Below are positions 32,587 through 43,474 of a DNA stretch of 64,000 bases, piece by piece. The notes beneath the pieces were generated by a model. The model saw only the letters and a program-made list of their open reading frames with translations. It was not told the DNA's origin and ran no database searches. The DNA comes from Pseudisothecium myosuroides (taxonomy: Eukaryota; Streptophyta; Bryopsida; Hypnales; Lembophyllaceae): positions 25,482,001 to 25,546,000 of the forward strand of contig OX637296.1 of NCBI GenBank assembly GCA_951799445.1, given 5' to 3'. Made by a program: the position numbers and the translations under genes. Within the stretch, counting starts at the first letter, position 1. Every line of letters begins with the position of its first letter.

Positions 32587-32996
32587 CACCTAAATTATTC
32601 TCTTCAAGTAATAAGCTTCTCAAAATGCTTCTACTTTATCTCGATAGGACTAGCCTTGCACAAGAATTGAAGTACACAAGAAAAAACCTTAGATTTTGTA
32701 AATTGGCAACACAACCATCATCTACAAACCACCTTCAAGGTATACCATCTCCTAACACTTCATGAAACCTTCACACACAAGACTTGAAGAGAATGAATGA
32801 GCAAAGGGGCGGCCTAGGGTTATAACCACCCCAAAAGTGTCCCAAAACAACTCCGTTCACACTTCAAACAGTCTAAAAATCCTACTTTAGCCCCCCAATG
32901 GCCAATACATGGTTATTTCGGCTATGCTATGTCTACAATTAACCCCTGCAAAGCCCCATAGGGTTTTCTAGCCACCCGTCATCAAATAACGTGACA
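32587..32996 (-). repeat. 5' LTR region of the gypsy element
   Basis: Bases 32611-32996 match block Y of the opposite end (23462-23848), differing at scattered positions; both contain GGGGCGGCCTAGGGTTATAA and end CACCCGTCATCAAATAA followed by GTGACA or TGTAACA. Block X, found twice at the other end, is absent here. The lower boundary is set by the possible primer-binding site and is uncertain. Confidence 0.65.
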
Positions 32997-33501
32997 TGGC
33001 GCAGTGAAAGAAGAGTTTGAGTAGGATCCATCCTTCTTTGGCCAAAGGCATGACCGCCTACGTCCTTCTTTTCGTGTCGCTCGTGATGTGTTTGCCGATT
33101 ATTTTGTCATTGTGCGCCCTCATCGTAGTGACCCAAAGCCGTTTTGGCTTGCTAGAGCGCTAACAAATCCGAGTCCAGATCCGGGGCATTTTAAGTCGAT
33201 ACGGATCTAATATTGGAAGCCTCTTGATAAACATCGTCTTGATTCTAAAACGTATGATGGATGGGACACAAAAACAGGGAATTTGTAAGTCGAGGATACA
33301 CCTATATTACCAATCTGGTCAAGCATGGGCGTTATCATGACAGCTTTCAAGGCGCGTGGGAAAAGGGGTGCTGATGATCAACCTTAAGTTCTTCCAAATG
33401 TCAAAATTCCCAAAGCACAGTTTGACATTATCAAGTCATCAGTGGCGGCGATTTTGGCTAAATCTAACAACAATGCGTCCTCGACAGAAGAAGAAGAATA
33501 G
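32997..33501 (+). pseudogene. DUF7869-type protein gene, 3' part
   Basis: The frame resumes as GAVKEEFE directly after the gypsy element and runs to TAG 33499-33501. It includes RVARDVFADYFVIVRPHRSD and PFWLARALTNPSPDPGHF, then YWKPLDKHRLDSKTYDGWDT. Four internal stops (after KEEFE, KSIRI, TKTGNL and DDQP) are each one C-to-T change from a Gln codon. The tail is acidic (SSTEEEE). The text reads as the C-terminal domain of the same protein as the 5' part. No known function. Confidence 0.75.
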
Positions 33502-35798
33502 TTTAGATTTTTGTTATTTTATTATTATTCTTGGTGTTCAAGTAGAATGCGCTTTTGCATTTAGATATATTTAGATGTTTTGATTTCATGTTGTAGCGTT
33601 TGAAGTCGAGGATATTATCGTCATGTCACAATGTTTGAATTCTATTAATAATAAGTATTATTTTATTTGTGTTTACATTTTATATAAAGTATTTTTGCTT
33701 TGCTCCAATTGAATGTGTTTTTTTGGTTCTATTGTATTTTATGTGAAATGTTTGACAACACAAGTATATACATTATTTACCAATCTACACAAGCAAGTCT
33801 GAGTTTAAAAAAAAATCCTACTTTCAAGCTTGTTGGTCTATTATATTCTTATGTTAATAATTTTTTTTTTTAAATTTAATGTTCACAGCGGGTTCTTGCT
33901 ACTTGGTTAGTTTGTTTAGTATAAACAAATTATACAAAATAGTATTTTGACATTTCTGAGTCTTTACTTAATGGACACTAAGTTAATTCTAAATATAAAA
34001 AGAATTAAAATGAGACCCCAACTTGTCTCAATTTAACAAATAAGGCCTTATAGTACCACATAAACAATTCGGAATTATAGTAAAAGTACATTCCAAAACA
34101 AAAACTTTTTATTATTCTTGAATTTATAGTGACACCGATATATGTCGCACACACTTAAATCACCTAGTTTCAACATTAACCCCTAAAGATCCATTGTCCC
34201 TCAAAGGGACAACAGGAAATTTAGGTTGGTATCATAGAAGTCATTTTAGAATGGATGTTTGTCAAATTTTGAAACAAGATGTGGACTTAAATGAACTTCA
34301 TCAAAATACATATATATTTTTTTATCAAGTGCCCAAGTTAAAAGTTATATTGCTTGAAGTTTCTTAGGCAAAAAGGACAACTTTGAGCAGTTGGTGAAAA
34401 AAAACTCATTTGTTTCTAAAATTTGGCATGTATATAACTACCATGATATAGTAGGCAATGGTAAAAAAAAATGTGTAGTGCAAAAATCTCATTTCATGAG
34501 AAGTTAAAGATTTCTGACCCTATCAAGCAAGGTCCAAAAATTCCTTTTCTTCTATAAGCTTGCAATCTACACAATCAAATGGGCTGAAATTTTCCACATT
34601 CCCATAGTAGCCATCTAGTGCACTTTCATACAAATAAATTTCAAAAAAGAAACTTTTTCTATTGTATTTTTTCTCAATGCACTTAAACATGACAATTTTT
34701 GACAACTTGTTAAATGTACTCTCAATCTTGTACGGATTAACTTCCAAAATTGACACCAAGGTAAGGATCCAAAAACAAGTTACCTAATTATAAGCACAAT
34801 AGTTGAAGCAACTAGAGTAAACTTGCTATTGGAAAAAAATAAAAACTTGCATGGTCTTCTTCTTGAAGGAAGGACTTCAAAACAATCATTTGATATTTCC
34901 ATGTGAATAGTCTTCTCAATAAAGAATCCTTAGATTTTGATGATTCCAACAAAAGAATGTAAGGTAAATGGTAGTGCTTTGAACGCCAAGGAGGGCAGGA
35001 GAGAAGGGCGAAGCCCCCTTCACAATAAAACGAACACAAAATACAAATCAAAGAAGAATGGGAGGCACAGTAAAGTACCAAATCCGACCAGTTCCCGAAA
35101 TATAGAAAAGCGATGTCCATTCCATAGTAAAAGATGATTCAATGCCAGCTAGAGTTTCTTTGTTTTTGATAACGATGTGAAAATGTTTCCACACTGCCAT
35201 CCCTACATGTAGAATAGAAATCTAAGTCAAACTAATAATTCTACTTATACTAATCTCTTGTTTTACATATCGTTTACTACATCTATCAGTCCAAATATGC
35301 CAAATTAGAAATGTTCTCATTAGATTCCAAGGTTGGTGTTGATAAACGTATTTGTTGAAGTCTCCTCCAATTGGAGCGTCGAAGTGGCCAAGCAAGGCCT
35401 GCTGAAGTGATTTGATTTTGTAGTTTTTGGCGGATGACACCAAAGGGTTAAATTTCTTCTACAAGTCTCGGGTGACTGGGCAATCCCCAAAAAGGTATGT
35501 CGTCGTCTCCATTGTGTTCGGACACAAGCTGCATCCCACCTGCATGAATGGTAGTGCTACAATCATTTCTATTGCTAAATTTGCTAGCCTTTGATTTTGT
35601 ATTCTTCACAAAAACAATAGGTGAAGAAAATGCAAGAGGTGACAACATCTATGAACATGTTCTTGGAGTCATTTCCAACCAATGCAATAGTTTTCAATTA
35701 ATGATCAACACCGTAACATATTTACAAATGATAACAAATTCCAATGAAGAGCTCTAGACAACAACATAGGCTACAATTGGTCAGAATTGCCAACCTCA
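33502..35798. other. AT-rich intergenic DNA with one TTAA-type transposon end
   Basis: At 34176-34179 TTAA is followed by CCCCTAAAGATCCATTGTCC, the left end of the family seen complete at 15.9 and 45.4 kb. No matching right end was found, so its length is unknown. Otherwise only short frames without domains are seen. Bases 35760-35798 are the immediate downstream flank of the PPR gene. Confidence 0.5.
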
Positions 35799-38700
35799 TC
35801 ACCAGTAATCACCACAAGAACACACACCATTTTGGAAGTGGTGAAAGCGACTAGCATCCCTCACAACAATCTCTTGTTCAATCGCCTTTGATATAAACTT
35901 GGTTGCTGTATGGCAATCTGAACACACTCGAAGGTTCTTGAACACCCGAATTGGCTCTCCAAGGGGTGTCCGCATGAGTCCATAAGCAATAGCCAACTTC
36001 TCACTATGGGAGCAAAGAGCAAGTTCTTTCTCCTCCTCCTCAATGTTCCGCAACACTAGTCGGGTATCAGGAATGTACCCTTCGGCCTTAATTTTCTCAC
36101 TCAATTTCCTCAGCTCAACATAGATCTCCTTCGCTTCTGAGTGAGAAGTATCCCCTACGACGAAGTCATGGACCTTGTTATCAACTTCAATCCAGCTACG
36201 CCCTGGCTCCTTGCGTATACCTCTCTCCTGCATCATAGTGCGCACCCACAACAGTTCCTCCCACTTGCCAGCTGCAGCATAGATATTCGAGAGAAGCACG
36301 TATGCAAAAGCATTCTTCGGTTCCAACTTGAGACACTCATTAGCGGCAAGTTTGCCCAAATCCACATTACCGTACGTTCTAAAAGCACCAAGCAAGGCTC
36401 CCCAAGTTGCACCATTTGGTTCCACCGGCATGTTGTCAATCAAGAGCTTTGCTTCCTCCAAGTGTCCTGCTCGCGCAAGAACATCCACCAGGCAGTTAGA
36501 AAGCACCACAGTAGGTTCGATGCCATAATCTTGTGTCATAGCCAGAAAAAGTCTACGGCCCTCATCCACAAGACCAGCATGACTACAGGCCGACAACACT
36601 GCAGCGAAGGAGATCACATCAGGCTTCACACCGTCTGCAATCATATTTTTGAACAATTCCAGGGCTTCGTGCCCACATCCATGGTCTGCAAGTCCACCAA
36701 TCATCACGTTCCACGTGATCACGTCACGATCCTCCATCCGGTCAAAAACTAGCCAAGCATCAACCAAACTCCCACACTTTCCATACATGTGGACAAGCGC
36801 AGTGCCCACACGCAAATCCGACTCAAGTCCCGCTTGGAGGACATGCCTGTGAACCTCCTTCACCCACTCCAAAGCCCCTGCGCTTGAACATGGATTCAGA
36901 ATGCTCGCAAACGTGAATGCATCGGGTTTCAAGCCTTCCCTTTGCATTTGCATAAACAGCTCATATGCTTCTTGCCCACATCCGCGTTCGGCAAGTCCAC
37001 TAATCATCACGGTCCACGTGATTACGTCACGATCCTCCATCTGGTCAAAAACTAGCCGAGCATCATCCAAACTCCCACACTTTCCATACATGTGGACAAG
37101 CGCAGTGCCCACACGCAAATCCGACTCAAGTCCCGCTTGCAGGACATGCCTGTGAACCTCCTTCACCCACTCCAAAGCCCCTGCGCTTGAACATGGATTC
37201 AGAATGCTCGCAAACGTGAATGCATCGGGTTTCAAGCCTTCCCTTTGCATTTGCATAAACAGCTCATATGCTTCTTGCCCACATCCGTGTTCGCCAAGTC
37301 CACTAATCATCACGGTCCACGTGATCACGTCACGATCCTCCATCCGGTCAAAAACAAGCCGAGCATCATCCAAACTCCCACACTTTCCATACGTGCGGAC
37401 AAGCGCAGTGCCCACACGCAAATCCGACTCAAGTCCCGCTTGGAGGACATGCCTGTGAACCTCCTTCACCCACTCCAAAGCCCCTGCGCTTGAACATGGA
37501 TTCAGAATGCTCGCAAACGTGAATGCATCGGGTTTCAAGCCTTCCCTTTGCATTTGCATAAACAGCTCATATGCTTCTTGCCCACATCCGCGTTCGGCAA
37601 GTCCACCAATCATCACGTTCCACGCGATCACGTCACGATCCTCCATCTGGTCAAAAACTAGCCGAGCATCATCCAAACTGCCACACTTTCCATACATGCG
37701 GACAAGCGCATTGCGCACACGCAAATCCGACTCAAGTCCCGCTTGGAGGACATGCCTGTGAACCTCCTTCACCCACTCCAAAGCCCCTGCGCTTGAACAT
37801 GGATTCAGAATGCTCGCAAACGTGAATGCATCGGGTTTCAAGCCTTCCCTTTGCATTTGCATAAACAGCTCATATGCTTCTTGCCCACATCCGCGTTCGG
37901 CAAGTCCACCAATCATCACGTTCCACGCGATCACGTCACGATCCTCCATCTGGTCAAAAACTAGCCGAGCATCATCCAAACTGCCACACTTTCCATACAT
38001 GCGGACAAGCGCATTGCGCACACGCAAATCCGACTCAAGTCCCGCTTGGAGGACATGCCTGTGAACCTCCTTCACCCACTCCAAAGCCCCTGCGCTTGAA
38101 CATGGATTCAGAATGCTCGCAAACGTGAATGCATCGGGTTTCAAGCCTTCCCTTTGCATTTGCATAAACAGCTCATATGCTTCTTGCCCACATCCGTATT
38201 CGGCAAGTCCACCAATCATCACGTTCCACGTGATCACGTCACGATCCTCCATCCGGTCAAAAGCTAGCCGAGCATCATCCAAACTCCCACACTTTCCATA
38301 CATGTGGACAAGCGCATTGCCCACACGCAAATCCGACTCAAGTCCCGCTTGGAGGACATGCCTGTGAACCTCCTTCACCCACTCCAAAGCCCCTGCGCTT
38401 GAACATGGATTCAGAATGCTCGCAAACGTGAATGCATTGGGTTTCAAGCCTTCCCTTTGCATTTGCAAAAAGAGCTCATATGCTTCTTGCCCACATCCGT
38501 GTTCTGCAAGTGCACCAATCATCACGGTCCATGTGATTACGTCACGATCCTGCATCTGGTCAAAAACTAGCCGAGCATCAACCAAACTGCCACACTTCGC
38601 ATACATGCGAACAAGCGCATTGCCCATACGCACATCTGATTGAAGCCCAGCATGTCTTACATAGGCATGAACTTCTTTGCTCCACTGCAAAGCTGATGGA

Positions 38701-39182
38701 TCGGCACATGCCTTCAGGATGCTCGAAAAAGTAAATGCATCTGGCTGGACCCCTTTTTGGCACATTTGTTTGAAAAGTTCCATTGCTTTGTCGGCATAAA
38801 AGTACTTTGCATAACCTCCAATCATAATGGTCCAACTGAACACGTTCTTGTTCACAAGTTTATCAAACACTCCACGTGCATCCTCCAATTCTCCACACCT
38901 GATATACACGCTCACCAGGTTGTTTGCCACATATGTATTCTGCTCCATTTTACTCTGGTTGATGTAGTCGTGAACCTGCTTCGCGACATTAACATTAAGG
39001 TTTTCCTCCTTCAAGCACCGTCTCAAAACTTCAACATACATAAACGAGTCGATGGCCATGCCTTGTTCTAGTCCATTCTTCAAATTACCAATTGCTTCAG
39101 TCGTGCTTCTTGCAGTTTTCAAGGACATACTACCGCCACCACCCGGTACAATATGCCTCGACTCTCTTGCAGTACTAGGCAC
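35799..39182 (-). CDS. PLS-DYW pentatricopeptide repeat protein (organelle RNA editing factor)
   Basis: An intact 1,127-codon frame from ATG 39182 to TAG/TAA at 35799, without introns. Residues about 50-210 carry divergent PPR motifs (KQVHDYINQSKMEQNTYVAN...). Residues about 210-860 are six near-identical 101-residue P-L-S triplets (each with GCGQEAYELFMQMQREGLKP and VKEVHRHVLQAGLESDLRV). A divergent triplet and the E/E+ extension follow (YGIEPTVVLSNCLVDVLARA, GRSWIEVDNKVHDFVVG). The DYW deaminase closes the protein, with HSEKLAIAYG (HxE), CSDCH and a C-terminal CSCGDYW. PLS-DYW proteins bind organelle RNA and deaminate C to U. Wording is close to moss DYW proteins from memory. The N-terminus is not an obvious transit peptide. 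The RNA target cannot be read off, and repeat amplification may have changed it. Confidence 0.95.
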   Translation of the reverse strand: MPSTARESRHIVPGGGGSMSLKTARSTTEAIGNLKNGLEQGMAIDSFMYVEVLRRCLKEENLNVNVAKQVHDYINQSKMEQNTYVANNLVSVYIRCGELEDARGVFDKLVNKNVFSWTIMIGGYAKYFYADKAMELFKQMCQKGVQPDAFTFSSILKACADPSALQWSKEVHAYVRHAGLQSDVRMGNALVRMYAKCGSLVDARLVFDQMQDRDVITWTVMIGALAEHGCGQEAYELFLQMQREGLKPNAFTFASILNPCSSAGALEWVKEVHRHVLQAGLESDLRVGNALVHMYGKCGSLDDARLAFDRMEDRDVITWNVMIGGLAEYGCGQEAYELFMQMQREGLKPDAFTFASILNPCSSAGALEWVKEVHRHVLQAGLESDLRVRNALVRMYGKCGSLDDARLVFDQMEDRDVIAWNVMIGGLAERGCGQEAYELFMQMQREGLKPDAFTFASILNPCSSAGALEWVKEVHRHVLQAGLESDLRVRNALVRMYGKCGSLDDARLVFDQMEDRDVIAWNVMIGGLAERGCGQEAYELFMQMQREGLKPDAFTFASILNPCSSAGALEWVKEVHRHVLQAGLESDLRVGTALVRTYGKCGSLDDARLVFDRMEDRDVITWTVMISGLGEHGCGQEAYELFMQMQREGLKPDAFTFASILNPCSSAGALEWVKEVHRHVLQAGLESDLRVGTALVHMYGKCGSLDDARLVFDQMEDRDVITWTVMISGLAERGCGQEAYELFMQMQREGLKPDAFTFASILNPCSSAGALEWVKEVHRHVLQAGLESDLRVGTALVHMYGKCGSLVDAWLVFDRMEDRDVITWNVMIGGLADHGCGHEALELFKNMIADGVKPDVISFAAVLSACSHAGLVDEGRRLFLAMTQDYGIEPTVVLSNCLVDVLARAGHLEEAKLLIDNMPVEPNGATWGALLGAFRTYGNVDLGKLAANECLKLEPKNAFAYVLLSNIYAAAGKWEELLWVRTMMQERGIRKEPGRSWIEVDNKVHDFVVGDTSHSEAKEIYVELRKLSEKIKAEGYIPDTRLVLRNIEEEEKELALCSHSEKLAIAYGLMRTPLGEPIRVFKNLRVCSDCHTATKFISKAIEQEIVVRDASRFHHFQNGVCSCGDYW
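36690..38510 (-). repeat. 303-bp tandem array inside the PPR gene
   Basis: The block GGACATGCCTGTGAACCTCC recurs at about 36839, 37142, 37445, 37748, 38051 and 38354, exactly 303 bp apart. One unit equals one PLS triplet of 101 codons, so copy-number change keeps frame. Units 37507-37809 and 37810-38112 appear identical base for base; others differ at a few sites only. This suggests recent duplication or gene conversion, or an assembly effect. Confidence 0.93.
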
Positions 39183-39544
39183 AATGCGTCCTCTTCCATT
39201 GTAGCCCTTAGATAGCCTGATTCATCAATACAGTCTTCATAAGAAAACCCTTAGAAAGAAGAACACTGATACACAAAGTGTAAAGGTTACAATCTTCACC
39301 ACTAATGCCCTGCACTCACATATCTCAATATGAACAAAATTGCATCCATCCATTTGAACTCTTAATATCTCTCACATACATAGCAATTCTTTGAAAATCA
39401 TCCCACTTTTAGTGCACCCAATAACCCAAAAGAAATAACAGAGCATATTGCACACACAAAAATCCTTAAACTCACCCAAAATCACATGTTTCTAGATGCA
39501 CCTACTCTAGTCACAAGACAAGGTAGCCAACTCAATTCCTAAAG

Positions 39545-40664
39545 TTACCTGTCTCCTCGTGTTGTGTCTTGAGAATCTTTGGAGCGATAATCAACAGGAG
39601 GTTGCATTCTCCCTTCAGTTGTCAAGTTGAGCATTGCCTTTACCCATGGTGGAGTTGACCAGCCATATATCCAAAGTGCTTTCCTTGCCACCTTATGCCT
39701 AAAGTCAGGTGATCTAGGATTCCTCTGTAGGCACCACAACCCATGATCAGATCCTAAAAAACTGTCTCATATTCATTTTGCATCTAACAATCAATATTCC
39801 AGGAATATTTGTTGATGACACTGCAATGATCTGGGCAGTGTTCACTCCACTCAATGATAGCAAACAACGCAATTTCATACTTGTTGCTTTACGAAGTGCC
39901 CACAAGTGCCCATGGCCTTGTACAAGGAAGAAACGTCCCGTCACTTGTTGAGCCGAGTATTGTATCCGCTTTCTTTTATCTAGTCATACCTTGTCAGCTC
40001 TGTTGTCCCACCACTGCGTAGGATCCGCGAAGTACTCTTTCCAAAGTTCTTCAACCGACTGTAGTTCACCTGAATCCACCGCAACATGCTTTACCCATGT
40101 CAGTCACATTCTCACCAGGAGAGGCAAACTCTTTGTGTGACGATGGGCATATGATACATACCTGAAGCATTGGAATTCGAAAGTGATCTCTTCCAAACTG
40201 ATGAAAATGGTGAACACCGGATTGGTCCACTGCCTCGTATGGGAGAGGACAAGGGCAGGGATAAAGAAGGGTAGATAGGCCATGGAGACCTGAAGACCGA
40301 GATTGCACAGATATCCTGGGTACACAAACGTCAACACTCTGTTAATAAGCAACTTCATACCATTCAAAGCGCTCTTCCCATCAATACCGGGGTTTAGGGT
40401 TCGGTCAACCATGTTCATATCCGGTACCGTTTGGAAAAATGTGACAACCTCTTTATCAAACATTGCTGTAAAGGAGACCTCATATTTCGACACATTTGTT
40501 GTCAGCATGACCACAGTAGTCCAACCCATGTCACAAGTCATCCAACCGCTTAATTCACTCACCTGTGCACCACCTAGTCCACGCACCGACAAAAAGCTTC
40601 TCTGTTCTCTCCTGCACTGCAATTGTTGTCTACAATCTAAATCCAATTGAGGTGGCAGTGCCAT
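39545..40664 (-). CDS. OSB-like organellar single-stranded DNA-binding protein gene (partial model)
   Basis: Two exons are firm. Exon 39990 to about 40100 ends EELWKEYFADPTQWWDNRADK at donor GTATGA. Exon 39545-39724 starts after CTACAG with RNPRSPDFRHK in the same phase, continues with ALWIYGWSTPPWVKAML, and reaches TAA 39545-39547. Joined, they form the PDF motif (WWDNR...RNPxxPDFxHK...PPWV) of the plant OSB family, which binds single-stranded DNA in mitochondria and chloroplasts. The upstream part is uncertain. ATG 40664 opens a frame of about 186 codons in the same phase, with possible splice donors at 40562 and 40161. A TGA at 40104-40106 separates it from the PDF exon, and I see no convincing OB-fold. 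Either introns are missed or the gene is damaged. It lies 363 bp upstream of the PPR start, same strand. Confidence 0.65.
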
Positions 40665-42610
40665 CACTATCTGCCTGCATTACAGAAACCAACTGTTACT
40701 AAGAAGAACATCACAAAGAACAACGCCGGAATGGACCTCAGAATTGAACCTGTGGACAGAAACAAATCAAATTGAGAAGAAATTACGTGTGCGAAAAATC
40801 TGCTACTACCTCCAATCCTGAAAACCCGAACACATTAAATAAAGTCCACAAACTAAATCGCATACCTGACGCTTCCGGCGGCCAAATTGAAAACAAGACA
40901 AGCTGCCCAAGGACGGCGAACCTCCACTGCAGCTTCACGAGGAGCAGCTCCGTCTACGGGATCAATCAATTGCTGAGGCAAGAATCCAACATACATCCAT
41001 TGATTAGCATACAACCCCAGTCAACTGACTTGACTATTGAAAATTACCATAGCTTCAAAGAGGGTCATCAAAAACTTAGGTTCAAACTAAATTACAGTTC
41101 TCCTTTGATATGAATGACAAGACTTATTTAAATTTAGATCGTTTGAATGACATATATAGAAATATGCATGAAAACCTATCAAGAATTGGTCATAACACAT
41201 CCATGAACCGCAACAGGGGTCAGAACCCAATCCCAACCCAGCCAGATCGCTCAATCCAGTTCCCGGAATGTGTTTTCGACTTGTCTCGTTCCCTACCAGT
41301 CTGACACAACTTTGACTTCCTCCCTGCTGTTCGCGCTGCCCAATCTCCTGCCCCATGGTGCACACGTGCACACCCCTATTCTGACATATGATGATACCTC
41401 GTATTGCGTGAATATGACAGGAATCAGCATATGTGGCACCGATTTGGCCATTTCCAGCACATCGTTCAAATGTGAAGCAAACAAAGGTGATAGCAAAGTC
41501 GCTTTCGACTCTGCAACACAAACGTGAGTTCTCAATCGGTTCGGTACATCTTACCGGCCCTAAATCCAGGCTGCTGCCACTGAACTCTGTTGCAGCTCAC
41601 ACCACATCTATAGTACACACTTTGAGCAGTTCTTTCTAGCTTAGTCGGGAATAAGTACTAATCCGGAAAGACATGAATCAGTGTTCTTCTCTTGCAGGCC
41701 CAAGCTTCTTTCAAGGTTCAAAGACTGGGAATCACGCAGTCATCAGCATTGAATAACTTATAGCTATGCTGATTGCCACGGACCGCAATATATCACGAGT
41801 TCCCAATTCCAAGTTGAATAAATTTCCTCAAGCGAAAATCCTAAGCCCTAGTTCGCGAAACGGCTCATTTCTTCTTGCACAGTCTGTGAAACTCCCATAT
41901 CTGCTCCTAAGCCAAAAAAAACCGGGATGAATTAGAGGACCTGCTATTTGAATTGCACTGCACTAATTGCGCAGCAAGATATCATCAATCAGCAAATTAA
42001 TTACTCGCGCTCCACAAGCTCCGAAGGAACAAGCGCTACTCTACTCTCCTGTAGTAAGAGCAGGAAAGGTCGATATAACGTTTCTCCTACAACAGCTGGC
42101 ATCTCACCTCCGTCCTACAATTTCCATCACACTCCCACGAGCTCACATTAAAATGGCTCCAAACCAACTGCCAGAGCAGAGAAACAAGTCAGAATCCCAC
42201 TACAAATCCTGCACAAGCGGGCATTGCAGTACTACTTCCCACATTCAGTCATCCTAACACAACAGTACGAGAAATCTCCCTCCTTGAGCCCTCAATTCAC
42301 CACAACAGCCATACGTGCACCCGCAACAGACTGCAGCATGCAGCACCCTTGCTCTGCAAAAGCTCGCGAGCTTGGGATGAAGGAGTCCCCAACCTCTCTC
42401 ACCATGTCCATTCCTGCTCGACGCTTCCCTCCTTTGCGGAAACGGTAGCTCTTCTCCTCGCGAATGCCTGATACCCTCGTCTTATACCCTGATACCCTGA
42501 TACCCTCGTCTTATCTGGGCCCCGAACAGGGTGTTGTTGCACTCGGCCCTCTTTAATATCACACCCTCTAATACGGTATAACAGGGTCCGTTCCCTCACC
42601 AAGCCTTTGG
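40665..42610. other. upstream region of the OSB-like gene; unresolved, GC-richer
   Basis: Composition is less AT-rich than the surrounding repeats, consistent with 5' untranslated exons or a small unrecognised gene. A possible splice donor on the - strand (GCGTCAG|GTATGC) lies at about 40865. A short ATG frame on the - strand at about 42405-42290 (MDMVREVGDSFIPSS) lacks supporting domains. A small tandem duplication of ATACCCT...CGTCTTAT lies at about 42467-42515. Confidence 0.35.
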
Positions 42611-42613
42611 GAA

Positions 42614-42622
42614 CATATATAA
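42614..42622. promoter_or_regulatory. TATA-box-like sequence
   Basis: ATATATAAGG reads as a good TATA box on the + strand and acceptably on the - strand, where it would sit upstream of the possible short exon at 42.4 kb. It directly borders the hAT-like MITE. No transcript evidence; sequence match only. Confidence 0.3.
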
Positions 42623-42630
42623 GGTAGAAG

Positions 42631-43466
42631 CAGTGTTTTTTTTAGGCCTTATGAGGTCCAAATGCCTCAAAAAAAATGGGCTGCATCAAGCCTATAGGAA
42701 AAATTTGAAAAAAAATTGGATGATAGTGCCAAATTGCTCCAATTTTTTTTTTTAATTTGGATGAAATTGCCAATTTTAAATGAAACTCATCCAAATATGT
42801 GAATGAAAAGATAGTTCTACTCTAAACCCGATGAATACTAAAATATTTGGCTACATCATTTTCTCGTATGTTGCCACTTCAGCACTTCTCTAAAAACAAA
42901 AACAAAAAACCTAGGTAGAAGACAGGGTTGTTTTTTGGGTTTTTGGAGAAGTGTTGAAGTGGCAACCAACGGTGCTAGTATGTGAGCCCAAGAATGCGAG
43001 CTTGTGAGCATTGAGCCTACAATATAGGTACCTATAATATAGATACCACACACTATAGAAGGTGTATGTATCATAAACACCTATAACATGGATATTTGTA
43101 ACTTATATATCCTATAATCATAGATGATTTTTATAGTATATACACCTATAACATAGGTGTGTAGTATTATAGGCTCATGGGCTCACAATTCCTATGCTCA
43201 TATAATAGCAACCCTCAAGTGGCAACATACGAGAAAATGATGTAGCCTAAGTATTTTAGTATTCATCTATATTTTGGATAGAACTATCTTTTCATCCACA
43301 TATTTGGATGAGTTTCATTTAAAATTGGCAAATTTATCCAATTTTTTTTTTAAATTGGAGCAATTTGGCATTATCATCCAATTTTTCTTCAAATTTTTCG
43401 TATAGGCTTGATGCAACCCATTTTTTTTGAGGCATTTGGGCCTTACAAGGCCCAAAAAAAAACACT
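42631..43466. mobile_element. hAT-like MITE with ~260-bp inverted arms and 8-bp target-site duplication
   Basis: GGTAGAAG flanks both sides exactly (42623-42630 and 43467-43474). Ends read CAGTGTTTTTTTT and its complement AAAAAAACACT. The arms (42631 to about 42890, and about 43210-43466) are inverted copies of each other with scattered differences, for example AACATACGAGAAAATGATGT on the right. The central 300 bp hold AT-rich hairpins. An 8-bp duplication with CAGTG-type ends fits hAT. No transposase. Confidence 0.82.
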
Positions 43467-43474
43467 GGTAGAAG

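Larger units (their letters stand above)
23346..32996 (-). mobile_element. Ty3/gypsy retrotransposon encoding a DNA methyltransferase and a PHD finger
   Basis: On the - strand the order is LTR, leader, gag, protease, C5-DNA methyltransferase, RT, RNase H, integrase, PHD finger, polypurine tract (complement of GCCCCCCT, 23969-23976), LTR. The YIDD reverse transcriptase and the order RT-RNase H-integrase mark Ty3/gypsy. The element sits inside the DUF7869-type pseudogene; removing 23346-32996 joins the flanks in frame. Target-site duplication is not clean: TGTCA versus TGGCG, or (T/A)CATG depending on the cut chosen. At least five frame breaks and many stops make this copy inactive. Confidence 0.9.

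Noticed and set aside
36141..38643. Series of 84-codon frames on the + strand spaced 303 bp apart
   Set aside because: They are the opposite strand of the PPR tandem triplets and repeat only because the gene does.
40303..40650. 115-codon frame on the + strand
   Set aside because: Shadow of the - strand frame in the OSB-like gene region; no domain.
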